Assembly (NCBI GenBank): GCA_031392925.1
Contig: JANMVV010000158.1
Location: 1 to 64,000 of the forward strand
Source: JAGNNV01 sp031392925
GTDB taxonomy: Bacteria; Acidobacteriota; Vicinamibacteria; Fen-336; JAGNNV01
DNA: 64,000 nucleotides
Reading direction: 5' to 3'
Shown piece after piece: positions 52,471 through 60,683 of this stretch; within the stretch, counting starts at the first letter, position 1; every line of letters begins with the position of its first letter. The position numbers and the translations under genes were made by a program. The notes beneath the pieces were generated by a model. The model worked only from the letters and a program-made list of their open reading frames with translations. It was not told the origin of the DNA and did not search any database.

Positions 52471-53833
52471 CGTAGTGACGCATGACCAGCTGTGCTTCGA
52501 TCTGGGCCACGGTGTCCATGGCCACGCCGACCACGATCAGAAGCGAAGTGCCGCCGAAGAGGAACGTCAGTCCGAGGCCTTCCGTGATCCACGACAGGCC
52601 GTTGTTGGTGAGGAAGGCGTCGAGCCAGGGACCGATCAGGGGCAGCGGAGCGACCTTGAAGCCGGTGATCAGGAACTCGGGCAGAAGCGCGATGGTGGCG
52701 AGGTAGAGGGCGCCGCCGAAGGTGATGCGCCCGAGGACCTTGTCGAGATACTCCGCGGTCCGCTTGCCCGGACGGATGCCGGGGATGAAGCCGCCGGCCT
52801 TCCGCATGTTCTCGGCCACGTCTTCCGGATTGAAAACGATCGCGGTGTAGAAGTAGCAGAAGAAGATGATGAAGGTGACATAGAGCAGGTTATAGAGCGG
52901 CATGCCCCAGCGAAGCTGCTCGGAGACCGACTGCATCCACACGTTGGTCGGCGCAAACATCTGGATGATGGTCTGCGGGAACGCGATGATGGAGGAGGCG
53001 AAGATCACGGGGATCACACCCGAGGTGTTCACGCGAAGGGGCAGGTGGGTGGATGCGCCGCCCATCATCTTGTTGCCCACCACGCGCTTGGCGTACTGGA
53101 CGGTGAGGCGCCGCTGGCCGCGCTCGACGAACACGATGAAGGCCACGACCACCACCATCAGGGCAACCAGGATGATGGCGGTGATGAGGGAAAGCTCGCC
53201 GCGCTGAATCTTCGAGTAGGTGTCGATGGCGCCGCGGGGAAAACCAACCACGATGCCCGCGAAGATGATGAGGCTCATCCCGTTGCCGATGCCGCGCTCG
53301 GTGATCTGCTCGCCCAGCCACATGATGAAAGCGGTGCCCGTGGTCATGGTGAGGCAGGCGAAGAGCCGGAAGCCCCAGCCCGGGGTCTCGACGATCTTGA
53401 ACTGCTGGGTGAGAGTGGTGCGCTCGAGCCAGAGCGCGATGCCGAACGACTGAACCATGGCCAGAAGGACGGTGCCGTAGCGGGTGAACTGGGTGATCTT
53501 GCGGCGGCCGAGCTCGCCTTCCTTGCTGATCCGCTCGAGGAACGGCCACACCACGGTGAGCAGCTGCAGGATGATCGACGCCGAGATGTACGGCATGATG
53601 CCGAGGGCGAAGATGGTGAAGTTACCGAGGTTGCCGCCGGAGAACATGTCCACCAGACCGAACACGTTGCTCTTGTTCTGCTCGAAGAACTCCACGAGAG
53701 ACTTCGAGTTGATCCCCGGGGTCGGGATGTGCGACCCGAGCCGGTAGACCGACAGCATGGAAAGCGTGAAGAGCACGCGCCTTCGCAGATCCGGGACATC
53801 CCAAATGTTGCGGAGGCTTTGCAGTATGTTCAT
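52427..53833 (-). CDS. secY: Sec translocase channel subunit SecY
   Basis: 468 aa with 10 membrane helices, conserved blocks YRLGSHIPTPGI, GIMPYISASIILQLL and the C-terminal RVLGRITFGGALYLATIALLPE. Forms the protein-conducting channel of the inner membrane with SecE/SecG. Gene order rplO-secY-adk-map-infA is the standard end of the spc operon. Confidence 0.98.
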   Translation of the reverse strand: MNILQSLRNIWDVPDLRRRVLFTLSMLSVYRLGSHIPTPGINSKSLVEFFEQNKSNVFGLVDMFSGGNLGNFTIFALGIMPYISASIILQLLTVVWPFLERISKEGELGRRKITQFTRYGTVLLAMVQSFGIALWLERTTLTQQFKIVETPGWGFRLFACLTMTTGTAFIMWLGEQITERGIGNGMSLIIFAGIVVGFPRGAIDTYSKIQRGELSLITAIILVALMVVVVAFIVFVERGQRRLTVQYAKRVVGNKMMGGASTHLPLRVNTSGVIPVIFASSIIAFPQTIIQMFAPTNVWMQSVSEQLRWGMPLYNLLYVTFIIFFCYFYTAIVFNPEDVAENMRKAGGFIPGIRPGKRTAEYLDKVLGRITFGGALYLATIALLPEFLITGFKVAPLPLIGPWLDAFLTNNGLSWITEGLGLTFLFGGTSLLIVVGVAMDTVAQIEAQLVMRHYDGFTGRGRRIRGRR

Positions 53834-53893
53834 CTGGCCTCGACCGTGCTTATTGGTGAATTCGAAAGATGGTGCTAGGGGTTGAAGCGGCGA

Positions 53894-54361
53894 CTACGCC
53901 GCCGCCTTGACGCCGAGGAGCTCGATCTTGCCGCCGGCCTTCTCGATCGCTTCCTTCGCGGAGGCGCTGAAACGATGCGCCTTCACGGTGAGGGCCTTAC
54001 TGAGCTTGCCCTTGCCGAGGACCTTGACCGAGTCCGTCTCGTTCTTGCCGATGAAGCCCTTGGCCACGAAGTCCTCGGGGCCGACCGTGCCCCCGGCCCG
54101 GAACAGTTCGAGCTGCTGGAGGTTCAGGACCGCGTACTCGACGCGGAAGATGTTGTTGAAGCCCCGCCGCGGCAGGCGGCGGAAGAGCGGCATCTGGCCG
54201 CCTTCGAACCCGGGCTTCCGCGCGAAACCGCTGCGGCTCTTCTGGCCCTTCTCGCCGCGGCCCGACGTCTTGCCGCTGCCGCTGCCCGGCCCGCGGCCGA
54301 CGCGCTTGCGGTTGTGCGTGGAGCCCGGATTGGGCTTGAGATCGCTAAGACCGGTGGTCAT
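53894..54361 (-). CDS. rplO: 50S ribosomal protein uL15
   Basis: 155 aa with GRGPGSGSGKTSGRGEKGQKS and the GLSDLKPNPGSTHNRKRVG start; C-terminal half KVLGKGKLSKALTVKAHRFS. Precedes secY by 60 bp on the operon strand. Normal length. Confidence 0.98.
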   Translation of the reverse strand: MTTGLSDLKPNPGSTHNRKRVGRGPGSGSGKTSGRGEKGQKSRSGFARKPGFEGGQMPLFRRLPRRGFNNIFRVEYAVLNLQQLELFRAGGTVGPEDFVAKGFIGKNETDSVKVLGKGKLSKALTVKAHRFSASAKEAIEKAGGKIELLGVKAAA

Positions 54362-54401
54362 GATCTTCTGTTATTCCTTGATTCTTGGCTTCTGATTTCG
54401 A

Positions 54402-54608
54402 CTAGACGAAACGAACGAGATGCGGGACCTTCTTGGCCATGCCGCGGTTCTCCGGGGTGTCCTCGCGCTCGACCACGTGCCGCATGCGGCGCAGCCCGAG
54501 ACCGCGCACACAGGCCCGCTGCCCGTCGGTAGAGCCGATGAGGCTGCCGTAGAGCTCGACCTTGAACGTCCCGGTCGCCTTGGGTTTGGTGGTTTTGCTG
54601 GTCGTCAT
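54402..54608 (-). CDS. rpmD: 50S ribosomal protein uL30
   Basis: 68 aa, with TFKVELYGSLIGSTDGQRAC and GLGLRRMRHVVEREDTPENR. A Thr/Lys-rich N-terminal tail (TTSKTTKPKATG) precedes the core. Lies between rpsE and rplO as usual. Confidence 0.96.
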   Translation of the reverse strand: MTTSKTTKPKATGTFKVELYGSLIGSTDGQRACVRGLGLRRMRHVVEREDTPENRGMAKKVPHLVRFV

Positions 54609-54656
54609 AATCTCGATTGACCGATTTCTCTATCGTTTGCTGAAGTGGGATATCGC

Positions 54657-55289
54657 CTAGACGGCTTCGGGAGCCGGTGGAGTCGTGGTCGACACCATGG
54701 TCGGCGACGTGGACACGGTCGAAACCATCGAACTAGCGTCCAGAACCTTGCCCTTGGCCTTGAACTTGGAAGGCGCCATGAACTCGGAGACGTCACGGCC
54801 GCGCAGGCGCGCGACCATGAGCGGATCCTTGAGCTGCTGCAGCGCGTCGATCGTGGCCTTGACCACGTTGTGTGCGGTGGAGCTGCCCAGGCTCTTGGTG
54901 AGCACGTTGTGGATCCCCACCGCGGAGATGACGGCGCGAACCGCCCCGCCCGCGATGACGCCCGTACCGGCGGATGCCGGCTTCAAAAGCACCGCGCCCG
55001 AGCCGAAACGTCCGGTGACGGTATGCGGAATCGTGAGGCCTTCCTTCGTGATGTGCACGCGAATGACGTTCTTCTTCGCCGCTTCGATGCCCTTCTTGAT
55101 CGCGGAGGGCACTTCGCGCGCCTTCCCGCTGCCGTAGCCAACATGGCCGGCTCCGTCGCCGACCACCACGAGGGCCGCGAACGACATGTTCTTGCCGCCC
55201 TTGACGACCTTGGTGACCCGGTTGATTCCCACGACCTGGTCTTTCAGGTCGAGGCTTTGAATATCGATCTTTTCGATGCCTTTACGCAT
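54657..55289 (-). CDS. rpsE: 30S ribosomal protein uS5 with Ser/Thr/Val-rich C-terminal tail
   Basis: 210 aa. Core double-stranded RNA-binding region (VGYGSGKAREVPSAIKKG and GAVLLKPASAGTGVIAGG) is complete. The last about 30 residues, including SMVSTVSTSPTMVSTTTPPA, are low complexity and not part of standard S5. Follows rplR with a 2-bp gap. Confidence 0.96.
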   Translation of the reverse strand: MRKGIEKIDIQSLDLKDQVVGINRVTKVVKGGKNMSFAALVVVGDGAGHVGYGSGKAREVPSAIKKGIEAAKKNVIRVHITKEGLTIPHTVTGRFGSGAVLLKPASAGTGVIAGGAVRAVISAVGIHNVLTKSLGSSTAHNVVKATIDALQQLKDPLMVARLRGRDVSEFMAPSKFKAKGKVLDASSMVSTVSTSPTMVSTTTPPAPEAV

Positions 55290-55291
55290 GG

Positions 55292-55654
55292 CTAGAACTG
55301 GAGGCCTCCCTCGCGAGCGGCGTCGGCCAACGCCTTGATACGGCCGTGATACAGGAAGCCGCCGCGGTCAAACACCACGCGCTCCACCGACTTCTCCTTG
55401 GCCCGGTCGGCAATGAGCTTGCCCACCGCCTTCGCCGCGGCCACCGTGGCTCCCCGCTTGAGATCCTTCTTCAGGGCCTCGTCGAGGGAGGACGCGGTGC
55501 ACACGGTCGTGCCGGATTCGTCGTTGATGACCTGCGCATAGATGTGGGCCTGCGATCGAAAGATCGCGAGCCGGGGCCGATCGGCGGTCCCGGTCATGCG
55601 CTTGCGGATCCGGCGGTGGATCCTGGTCCTGATGTCCTCTTTGGTTCGCTTCAT
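55292..55654 (-). CDS. rplR: 50S ribosomal protein uL18
   Basis: 120 aa. Basic N-terminus RRIRKRMTGTADRPRLAIFRS and the 5S-rRNA-binding IYAQVINDESGTTVC, ending DRGGFLYHGRIKALADAARE. Usual position between rplF and rpsE. Confidence 0.98.
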   Translation of the reverse strand: MKRTKEDIRTRIHRRIRKRMTGTADRPRLAIFRSQAHIYAQVINDESGTTVCTASSLDEALKKDLKRGATVAAAKAVGKLIADRAKEKSVERVVFDRGGFLYHGRIKALADAAREGGLQF

Positions 55655-55675
55655 TGCGCTATTTCCTAAAAGCCG

Positions 55676-56227
55676 TTACTTGGCGCCGGTCGCGCCGGCC
55701 TTACCGGCCTTCTTCTTGAGCACTTCGCCCACGTAGCGGATTCCCTTTTGCTTGTAGGGATCGGGCGGACGCAGGTCGTGGATCTCGGCAGCCACCTGGC
55801 CCACCTTCTGCCGGTCGATGCCGGTGACCACGAGATGAGTCTGCTTGTCGACGGTGACGGTGACGCCGTCCTGGATAACGTACTCCACCGGGTGCGAGTA
55901 GCCGAGCGAGAACACGATCTTGTTCTTGCCTTCCGACTGCGCGCGGTAGCCGACGCCGACGATGTCCATTTCCTTGCTGAACCCTTCGGTCACGCCCTTG
56001 ATGGCGTTGTTTCCGAGCGCGCGCGCGAGACCATGGAACGCCCGCTGCTGGCGGTTGTCCTCTTTGCGGGCGTAGGAAAGCTCGGTGCCCTTCACCTCGG
56101 CGCTGATCCCGGGAGGAAGCGGAGCCTGGAGCGAGCCCTTGGGGCCCTTCACGGTCACAGAGCCCGCGGCGACACTGACGGTGACGCCTTTGGGGAGGGG
56201 GATGGGTTTGCGGCCTATGCGGGACAT
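55676..56227 (-). CDS. rplF: 50S ribosomal protein uL6
   Basis: 183 aa, MSRIGRKPIPLPKGV start, conserved GVTEGFSKEMDIVGVGYRAQ and the C-terminal RPPDPYKQKGIRYVGE. Two tandem L6 folds. Spacing to rpsH 8 bp. Confidence 0.98.
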   Translation of the reverse strand: MSRIGRKPIPLPKGVTVSVAAGSVTVKGPKGSLQAPLPPGISAEVKGTELSYARKEDNRQQRAFHGLARALGNNAIKGVTEGFSKEMDIVGVGYRAQSEGKNKIVFSLGYSHPVEYVIQDGVTVTVDKQTHLVVTGIDRQKVGQVAAEIHDLRPPDPYKQKGIRYVGEVLKKKAGKAGATGAK

Positions 56228-56235
56228 TTGGATGG

Positions 56236-56646
56236 TTACCAGACGTTGCAGAGGATCTCGCCGCCCACGCCAGCCTGGGTGGCGGCGCGACCGGTCATGA
56301 GACCCTTGGGGGTCGAAAGGATGTTGATGCCGAGGCCGCCGTAGACGCGGGGAATCCCGTCCTTGCGGCAGTAGATGCGGCAGCCGGGCTTGCTGACTCT
56401 CTGAAGGTCGGTGATGACCTTTTCGAGGTTCGGTCCGTAGCGAAGATAGATCCGGATCATCGTCGGCTTCTGAGCCACGGGCTTGGGATCGCCGGGCTTG
56501 AAGTTGGCGATGTAGCCTTCTTCCTTGAGGATCTTCGCGATCTCCGTCTTCAGACGGGATGCGGGCACGTCAACTTTGGGCGCGCGCGCCCGCACACCGT
56601 TGCGGATACGTGTGAGCATGTCCCCGATGGGGTCGGTCATATTCAT
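56236..56646 (-). CDS. rpsH: 30S ribosomal protein uS8
   Basis: 136 aa starting with MTDPIGDMLTRIRNGVRA (an extra MN- precedes it), with the RNA-binding C-terminal GRIYCRKDGIPRVYGGLGI and GEILCNVW end. S8 is the usual regulator of the spc operon in E. coli. Confidence 0.98.
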   Translation of the reverse strand: MNMTDPIGDMLTRIRNGVRARAPKVDVPASRLKTEIAKILKEEGYIANFKPGDPKPVAQKPTMIRIYLRYGPNLEKVITDLQRVSKPGCRIYCRKDGIPRVYGGLGINILSTPKGLMTGRAATQAGVGGEILCNVW

Positions 56647-56704
56647 GAGCTTTGCTTACCTTAAGAGGCCTTTACCGTTTCCAAGTAGGTCAGAGGGGAA
56701 TGTC

Positions 56705-56890
56705 CTACCAGCTCGCCTTGATGACACCGGGGATTTCCCCGGCCAGGGCGAGTTGACGGAAGCAGATACGGCACATTTCGAACTTCCTGAGATACCCACG
56801 CGAACGGCCGCAACGGCGGCAGCGCGTGTAGGCCTGAACCGCGAAACGCGGTTTCTTGAGCGACTTTGCAATGAGCGAGGTCTTGGCCAC
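56705..56890 (-). CDS. rpsN: 30S ribosomal protein uS14, zinc form
   Basis: 61 aa type Z S14 with zinc ligands CRRC (residues 24-27) and CRIC (40-43) and the ending GVIKASW. The short zinc form rather than the 100-aa form. Followed by a 141-bp gap with two hairpins before rplE. Confidence 0.97.
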   Translation of the reverse strand: MAKTSLIAKSLKKPRFAVQAYTRCRRCGRSRGYLRKFEMCRICFRQLALAGEIPGVIKASW

Positions 56891-56915
56891 GAGTTCTCCT
56901 AAAGTCCTTGAGGAG

Positions 56916-56997
56916 CGCCGGCTCGACCAACGATGGTCCGGCGATCTTTCTTCATTTGGATCCCGGCGCTTGCCCCCTTTAGGGGGTCCGCCGGGAT
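56916..56997. repeat. Two hairpins in the rplE-rpsN gap
   Basis: 56916-56943: CGCCG (bulge) GACCA-ACGA-TGGTC CGGCG. 56960-56997: ATCCCGGCG, 4-nt bulge, CCCCC-TTTA-GGGGG, TC, CGCCGGGAT, all perfectly complementary in the arms. The 141-bp gap otherwise holds no gene. Probably RNA structures affecting message processing or translation between the genes. Confidence 0.65.
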
Positions 56998-57031
56998 ACG
57001 CGGAGTGTTCATATCTTTTCTCTTCACTCTG

Positions 57032-57574
57032 CTAATTGCGGAAGGGCATGCCGAGGGCCTTGAGCAGTGCCCTGCCCTCAGCGTCGGTATTTGCGGTGGT
57101 GACGAAGGTGACGTTCATGCCGCGGAGCTTCTCGACCTTGGCGTAGTCGATCTCCGGAAAGATGATCTGGTCCTTGAGGCCGAGGGTGTAGTTCCCCCGC
57201 CCGTCGAAGGCGTTGTTGGAAAGACCGCGGAAGTCCCGGACGCGGGGCAGGGCGATGTTGAAGAGGCGGTCCACGAACTCGAACATCCGGTCGCCTCGAA
57301 GGGTGACGGTGGCGGCGATGGGCATGCCCTCGCGGACCTTGAACGCGGCGATCGCCTTCTTGGCCCGGCGAATGGCCGGCTTCTGGCCGACGATCCGCCC
57401 GAGTTCCTCGGCGGCGGCGTCGAGGATCTTGATGTTCTGGGTGGCTTCGCCGACGCCCATGTTCAGGACCACGCTCTTGAGCCGGGGCACCGCCATCACG
57501 TTGGTATAGCCGCCCTCTTTCATCAGATGGGGAACCAGCGTCTTTGTGTACGCTTCCTTCAGTCTCGCGCTCAT
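57032..57574 (-). CDS. rplE: 50S ribosomal protein uL5
   Basis: 180 aa with MSARLKEAYTKTLVPHLMKE, SVVLNMGVGEATQN and NALDGRGNYTLGLKDQ-type block. 5S rRNA-binding protein. Overlaps rplX stop by ATGA. Confidence 0.98.
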   Translation of the reverse strand: MSARLKEAYTKTLVPHLMKEGGYTNVMAVPRLKSVVLNMGVGEATQNIKILDAAAEELGRIVGQKPAIRRAKKAIAAFKVREGMPIAATVTLRGDRMFEFVDRLFNIALPRVRDFRGLSNNAFDGRGNYTLGLKDQIIFPEIDYAKVEKLRGMNVTFVTTANTDAEGRALLKALGMPFRN

Positions 57575-57933
57575 TTGTCGAGTACCTCACCGGTCTTGAT
57601 GGCCACGCGGACCCGCTTGCCGTCCACCACCTTCGAACCCACGCGCGAGCGCTTGTTGTTCTCGGAGGCCACCACCATCACGTTGGAGGCGTGCACCGAG
57701 CCTTCGCGCTCGGCGATGCCGCCCTTGATGTTGCGCTGGGGGTTGGGCCTGGTGTGACGCTTGATCATCTGGACGCCCTGGACGATGACCCGTCCGGTGG
57801 CGCGATCCACTTCGAGAATCTTGCCGCGCTTCTTCCGGTCTTTGCCGGTGAGCACCTCGACAAGGTCGCCCTTGCGAAGGCGGATCTTGTCCACCTTCTG
57901 GGGACCGTTCTTACGGGAAAACCTGAATGCCAT
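57571..57933 (-). CDS. rplX: 50S ribosomal protein uL24
   Basis: 120 aa, KOW motif near RLRKGDLVEVLTGKDRKKRG and the IVQGVQMIKRHTRPNPQRNIKGG block. Slightly long for the family; extra N-terminal residues are MAFRFSRKNGPQ. Coupled to rplE. Confidence 0.97.
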   Translation of the reverse strand: MAFRFSRKNGPQKVDKIRLRKGDLVEVLTGKDRKKRGKILEVDRATGRVIVQGVQMIKRHTRPNPQRNIKGGIAEREGSVHASNVMVVASENNKRSRVGSKVVDGKRVRVAIKTGEVLDK

Positions 57934-57959
57934 GGTGTTTTTGTCTAAAGCCTTTGGAC

Positions 57960-58334
57960 CTAGAGAACCTCGGGGGCGAGGGAGACGATCTTCATGAACT
58001 TGCGGTCGCGCAGCTCGCGGGCCACCGGCCCGAAGACGCGCGTGCCCACCGGCTCGTTGTCTTCCTTGATAAGAACCGCGGCGTTGCGGTCGAAGCGGAT
58101 ATAGGAGCCGTCCTTGCGGCGCTGCTCCTTCTTCACGCGAACGATCACGGCCTTCACGACCTTGCCCTTCTTGACGTTCTCGGGGGCTTCGGGCGTCGAC
58201 TCCTTGACGTTGGCGGTGATGATGTCACCGAGGCCGGCGTAGCGGCCGGTGGAATTGCCGACGGGCAGGATGCACGAGATCTTTCGCGCCCCCGAGTTGT
58301 CGGCGACGTCGAGAACCGTTCTCATTTGAATCAT
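57960..58334 (-). CDS. rplN: 50S ribosomal protein uL14
   Basis: 124 aa, MIQMRTVLDVADNSGARKIS and the end MKIVSLAPEVL. Overall conserved length. Starts 3 bp after the rpsQ stop. Confidence 0.98.
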   Translation of the reverse strand: MIQMRTVLDVADNSGARKISCILPVGNSTGRYAGLGDIITANVKESTPEAPENVKKGKVVKAVIVRVKKEQRRKDGSYIRFDRNAAVLIKEDNEPVGTRVFGPVARELRDRKFMKIVSLAPEVL

Positions 58335-58337
58335 GGC

Positions 58338-58649
58338 TTACTCCGTGACCTTCGCCTTGTTCAGGACTTCGACCAGGCGCCACCGCTTGAGCTTCGAGAG
58401 CGGACGCGTTTCGACGATCTTCACCGTGTCCCCCGCCTTCGAGACGTTCTTTTCGTCGTGGGCGTGGAAGGTGGAGGTGCGGCGGATGATCTTCTTGTAG
58501 AAGGGGTGGCGGACGGACCGCTGGACCGCGACGGTGCGGGTCTTCTCCATCTTGTCGGAGATGACCACGCCCACCTTGGTGTTCTGGCGCCGCGCCTTTT
58601 CGGCCGGGGCTGTCTGCTCAACTGTCGATTGGGTCTGAGGGGCTGTCAT
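58338..58649 (-). CDS. rpsQ: 30S ribosomal protein uS17
   Basis: 103 aa, OB-fold with VGVVISDKMEKTRTVAVQRS and HDEKNVSKAGDTVKIVETRPLSK. The first about 20 residues (TAPQTQSTVEQTAPAEKARR) form a non-conserved tail. Usual order rpmC-rpsQ-rplN. Confidence 0.97.
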   Translation of the reverse strand: MTAPQTQSTVEQTAPAEKARRQNTKVGVVISDKMEKTRTVAVQRSVRHPFYKKIIRRTSTFHAHDEKNVSKAGDTVKIVETRPLSKLKRWRLVEVLNKAKVTE

Positions 58650-58665
58650 GACGTTTCCTTAATTC

Positions 58666-58866
58666 CTACGCCTTGGCGGCGCGCTTCTTCTCGGACGCGA
58701 TGGTCAGCGTCCTGGCGAGGTCGCGCTTGCTGGTGCGCTTGCTGGCGGAGCTTTCCAGCTGCCCCATCGAGTGCTGGAAGCGCAGCTTGAAGATCCGCTC
58801 GCGCTGCTCCTTCTCCAGGGTGGTCAAGGCCTCGGGGGCCATTTCTCTGAGTTTCTCGATTTTCAC
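58666..58866 (-). CDS. rpmC: 50S ribosomal protein uL29
   Basis: 66 aa, two-helix protein: MKIEKLREMAPEALTTLEKE and LRFQHSMGQLESSASKRTSK. Near the peptide exit tunnel. Standard length and place between rplP and rpsQ. Confidence 0.96.
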   Translation of the reverse strand: MKIEKLREMAPEALTTLEKEQRERIFKLRFQHSMGQLESSASKRTSKRDLARTLTIASEKKRAAKA

Positions 58867-58873
58867 CGCAGAA

Positions 58874-59299
58874 TTACCTCGTCACTTCCATCTCGAACCG
58901 GCGGACGAACTTCGTCTTCACGTTCAGCTTGTGGGAGGCGAGACGGAACGCCTCTTTCGCCATCTCCTCGGTCACGCCTTCCATCTCGTAGAGGACGCGT
59001 CCGGGCTTGACCACGGCGACCCAATGATCAGGAGCGCCTTTGCCCTTGCCCATTCGAGTTTCCTGCGGCTTCTTGGTGACCGGCTTGTCCGGGAAGATGC
59101 GGATCCACATCCGGCCCTCGCGCTTGACGTGACGCGAGATGGCGATGCGCGCGGCTTCGATCTGACGGTCGGTCACCCACGCCACTTCCGTGGACTTGAG
59201 GCCGTAATCGCCGAACGACACCGTGCTCCCCGACCAGGCCTTGCCGGCCCGCTTTCCGCGCTGCTGCTTGCGGTACTTGACCTTCTTGGGCATCAGCAT
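58874..59299 (-). CDS. rplP: 50S ribosomal protein uL16
   Basis: 141 aa with MPKKVKYRKQQRGKRAGKAW, GSTVSFGDYGLKSTE and MGKGKGAPDHWVAVVKPGRV. Needed for the peptidyl-transferase centre and late subunit assembly. Starts at ATG 59299; an in-frame MLMP beginning is possible. Confidence 0.97.
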   Translation of the reverse strand: MLMPKKVKYRKQQRGKRAGKAWSGSTVSFGDYGLKSTEVAWVTDRQIEAARIAISRHVKREGRMWIRIFPDKPVTKKPQETRMGKGKGAPDHWVAVVKPGRVLYEMEGVTEEMAKEAFRLASHKLNVKTKFVRRFEMEVTR

Positions 59300-59303
59300 G
59301 GTT

Positions 59304-59987
59304 CTAGACTCCCGCCCCGAGGGTCGAGCCGGCCTGGGCCAGGTTGCGGCTGCGCGCCGAAACCGGCTCGGATTCGCCGTTGTAGATCCAGCACTTCACA
59401 CCGATGCGGCCGTAGGTGGTCTTCGCTTCGGAGAAGCCGTAGTCGATGTCGGCGCGGATGGTGTGCAACGGCAGCTGGCCGTGCAGGTACCACTCGGAGC
59501 GCGCGATCTCCGCGCCGTTCAGGCGACCGGAGACGCGGATCTTGATGCCCTTGGCGCCGAAGCGGAGAGCGGATTCGACCGCCTTACGCATGGCGCGGCG
59601 GAAAGCGATGCGCTTCTCGAGCTGGCCGGAGACCGACTCCGACACGAGCTGAGCGTCGAGCTCGGGCTTGAGGATCTCCTGGATGTTGATGAAGACCTCC
59701 TTGCCGGTGCTCTTCTGGAGCTCCTGCTTGAGCTTCTCGACTTCCTGACCCTTCTTGCCGATGATGATGCCGGGGCGCGAAGTGAAGATGCCGACCTTCA
59801 GCTTGTTGGTGGCGCGCTCGATCTCGATCTTGGCGACCCCCGCGTGCTGGAAGCGGGCCTTCAGATCCTTCTTGAGCTTGAGATCCTCGTGGAGGAGCTT
59901 GGCGTAGTCGGCCGCCGCGAACCAGCGGCTGCGCCAGGGCTTGTTGTATCCGAGCCGCAGGCCCGTAGGGTGGACTTTTTGACCCAT
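59304..59987 (-). CDS. rpsC: 30S ribosomal protein uS3
   Basis: 227 aa, MGQKVHPTGLRLGYNKPWRS start, KH domain with PGIIIGKKGQEVEKLKQELQ, C-terminal domain HTIRADIDYGFSEAKTTYG. Normal length and order after rplV. Confidence 0.98.
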   Translation of the reverse strand: MGQKVHPTGLRLGYNKPWRSRWFAAADYAKLLHEDLKLKKDLKARFQHAGVAKIEIERATNKLKVGIFTSRPGIIIGKKGQEVEKLKQELQKSTGKEVFINIQEILKPELDAQLVSESVSGQLEKRIAFRRAMRKAVESALRFGAKGIKIRVSGRLNGAEIARSEWYLHGQLPLHTIRADIDYGFSEAKTTYGRIGVKCWIYNGESEPVSARSRNLAQAGSTLGAGV

Positions 59988-59993
59988 GGTCGG

Positions 59994-60350
59994 TTATTCC
60001 TTTTCCGCCAGATGAACCACGATGTGCGTGGTGCGCTTGATCGTTTGATACGCGCGGCCCATGGGAGCGGGACGAACGCGCTTGAAGGACGGGCCCTGGT
60101 TCGCGTACGCCTGCGAGACCACGAGGTCTTCCTCATCGAGGCGGCGCTGCTGAACGCGCTCCGCTTCCTGGGTGGCATTGGCGATGGCGGAACGGAGCAC
60201 CTTCTCGACGCTCTTCGCGACCTTCTTCTCGGAGAACTGGAGCACCGCGATGGCGTCGCTCACGGACTTTCCGCGAATGGTCGCGAGCACGAGCCCCGTC
60301 TTCTGGGCCGAGGTGCGGATGTACTTGGCTTCAGCCTTGACTTCGAGCAT
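59994..60350 (-). CDS. rplV: 50S ribosomal protein uL22
   Basis: 118 aa with AKYIRTSAQKTGLVLATIRG, the tunnel beta-hairpin GPSFKRVRPAPMGRAYQTIK and end THIVVHLAEKE. In usual position between rpsS and rpsC. Confidence 0.98.
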   Translation of the reverse strand: MLEVKAEAKYIRTSAQKTGLVLATIRGKSVSDAIAVLQFSEKKVAKSVEKVLRSAIANATQEAERVQQRRLDEEDLVVSQAYANQGPSFKRVRPAPMGRAYQTIKRTTHIVVHLAEKE

Positions 60351-60356
60351 GAGCGG

Positions 60357-60677
60357 TTAGGCCTTTCCCGCCACGGCGCCAGGTGCGGCCGCGGCCGCGG
60401 TCTTCGCCACCTTCTCGACCTTGCTGGAGTGGCTCTTGAACGTGCGGGTGGGCGAGAACTCGCCGAGCTTGTGCCCGACCATGCTCTCGGAGACGTACAC
60501 CGGGACGAACTTGCGCCCGTTGTGCACCGCGATGGTGTTGCCCACCATCTCGGGGAAGATGGTCGACCGGCGCGACCAGGTCTTGATGACCTTCTTTTCC
60601 ATCGACTTGTTCTGCTCTTCGACCTTCTTGAGCAGATGGCCGTCGATGAACGGGCCCTTTGAAGTTGATCTAGCCAT
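60357..60677 (-). CDS. rpsS: 30S ribosomal protein uS19
   Basis: 106 aa with ARSTSKGPFIDGHLLKKVEE, IKTWSRRSTIFPEMVGNTIA and VGHKLGEFSPTRTFKSHS. The last about 15 residues are an Ala-rich tail (AKTAAAAAPGAVAGKA) not typical of the family. Confidence 0.97.
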   Translation of the reverse strand: MARSTSKGPFIDGHLLKKVEEQNKSMEKKVIKTWSRRSTIFPEMVGNTIAVHNGRKFVPVYVSESMVGHKLGEFSPTRTFKSHSSKVEKVAKTAAAAAPGAVAGKA

Positions 60678-60683
60678 TAAGTC

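Noticed and set aside
52421..53878. 485-aa plus-strand frame opposite secY
   Set aside because: Shadow of secY; rich in Asp/His/Gly with no signature.
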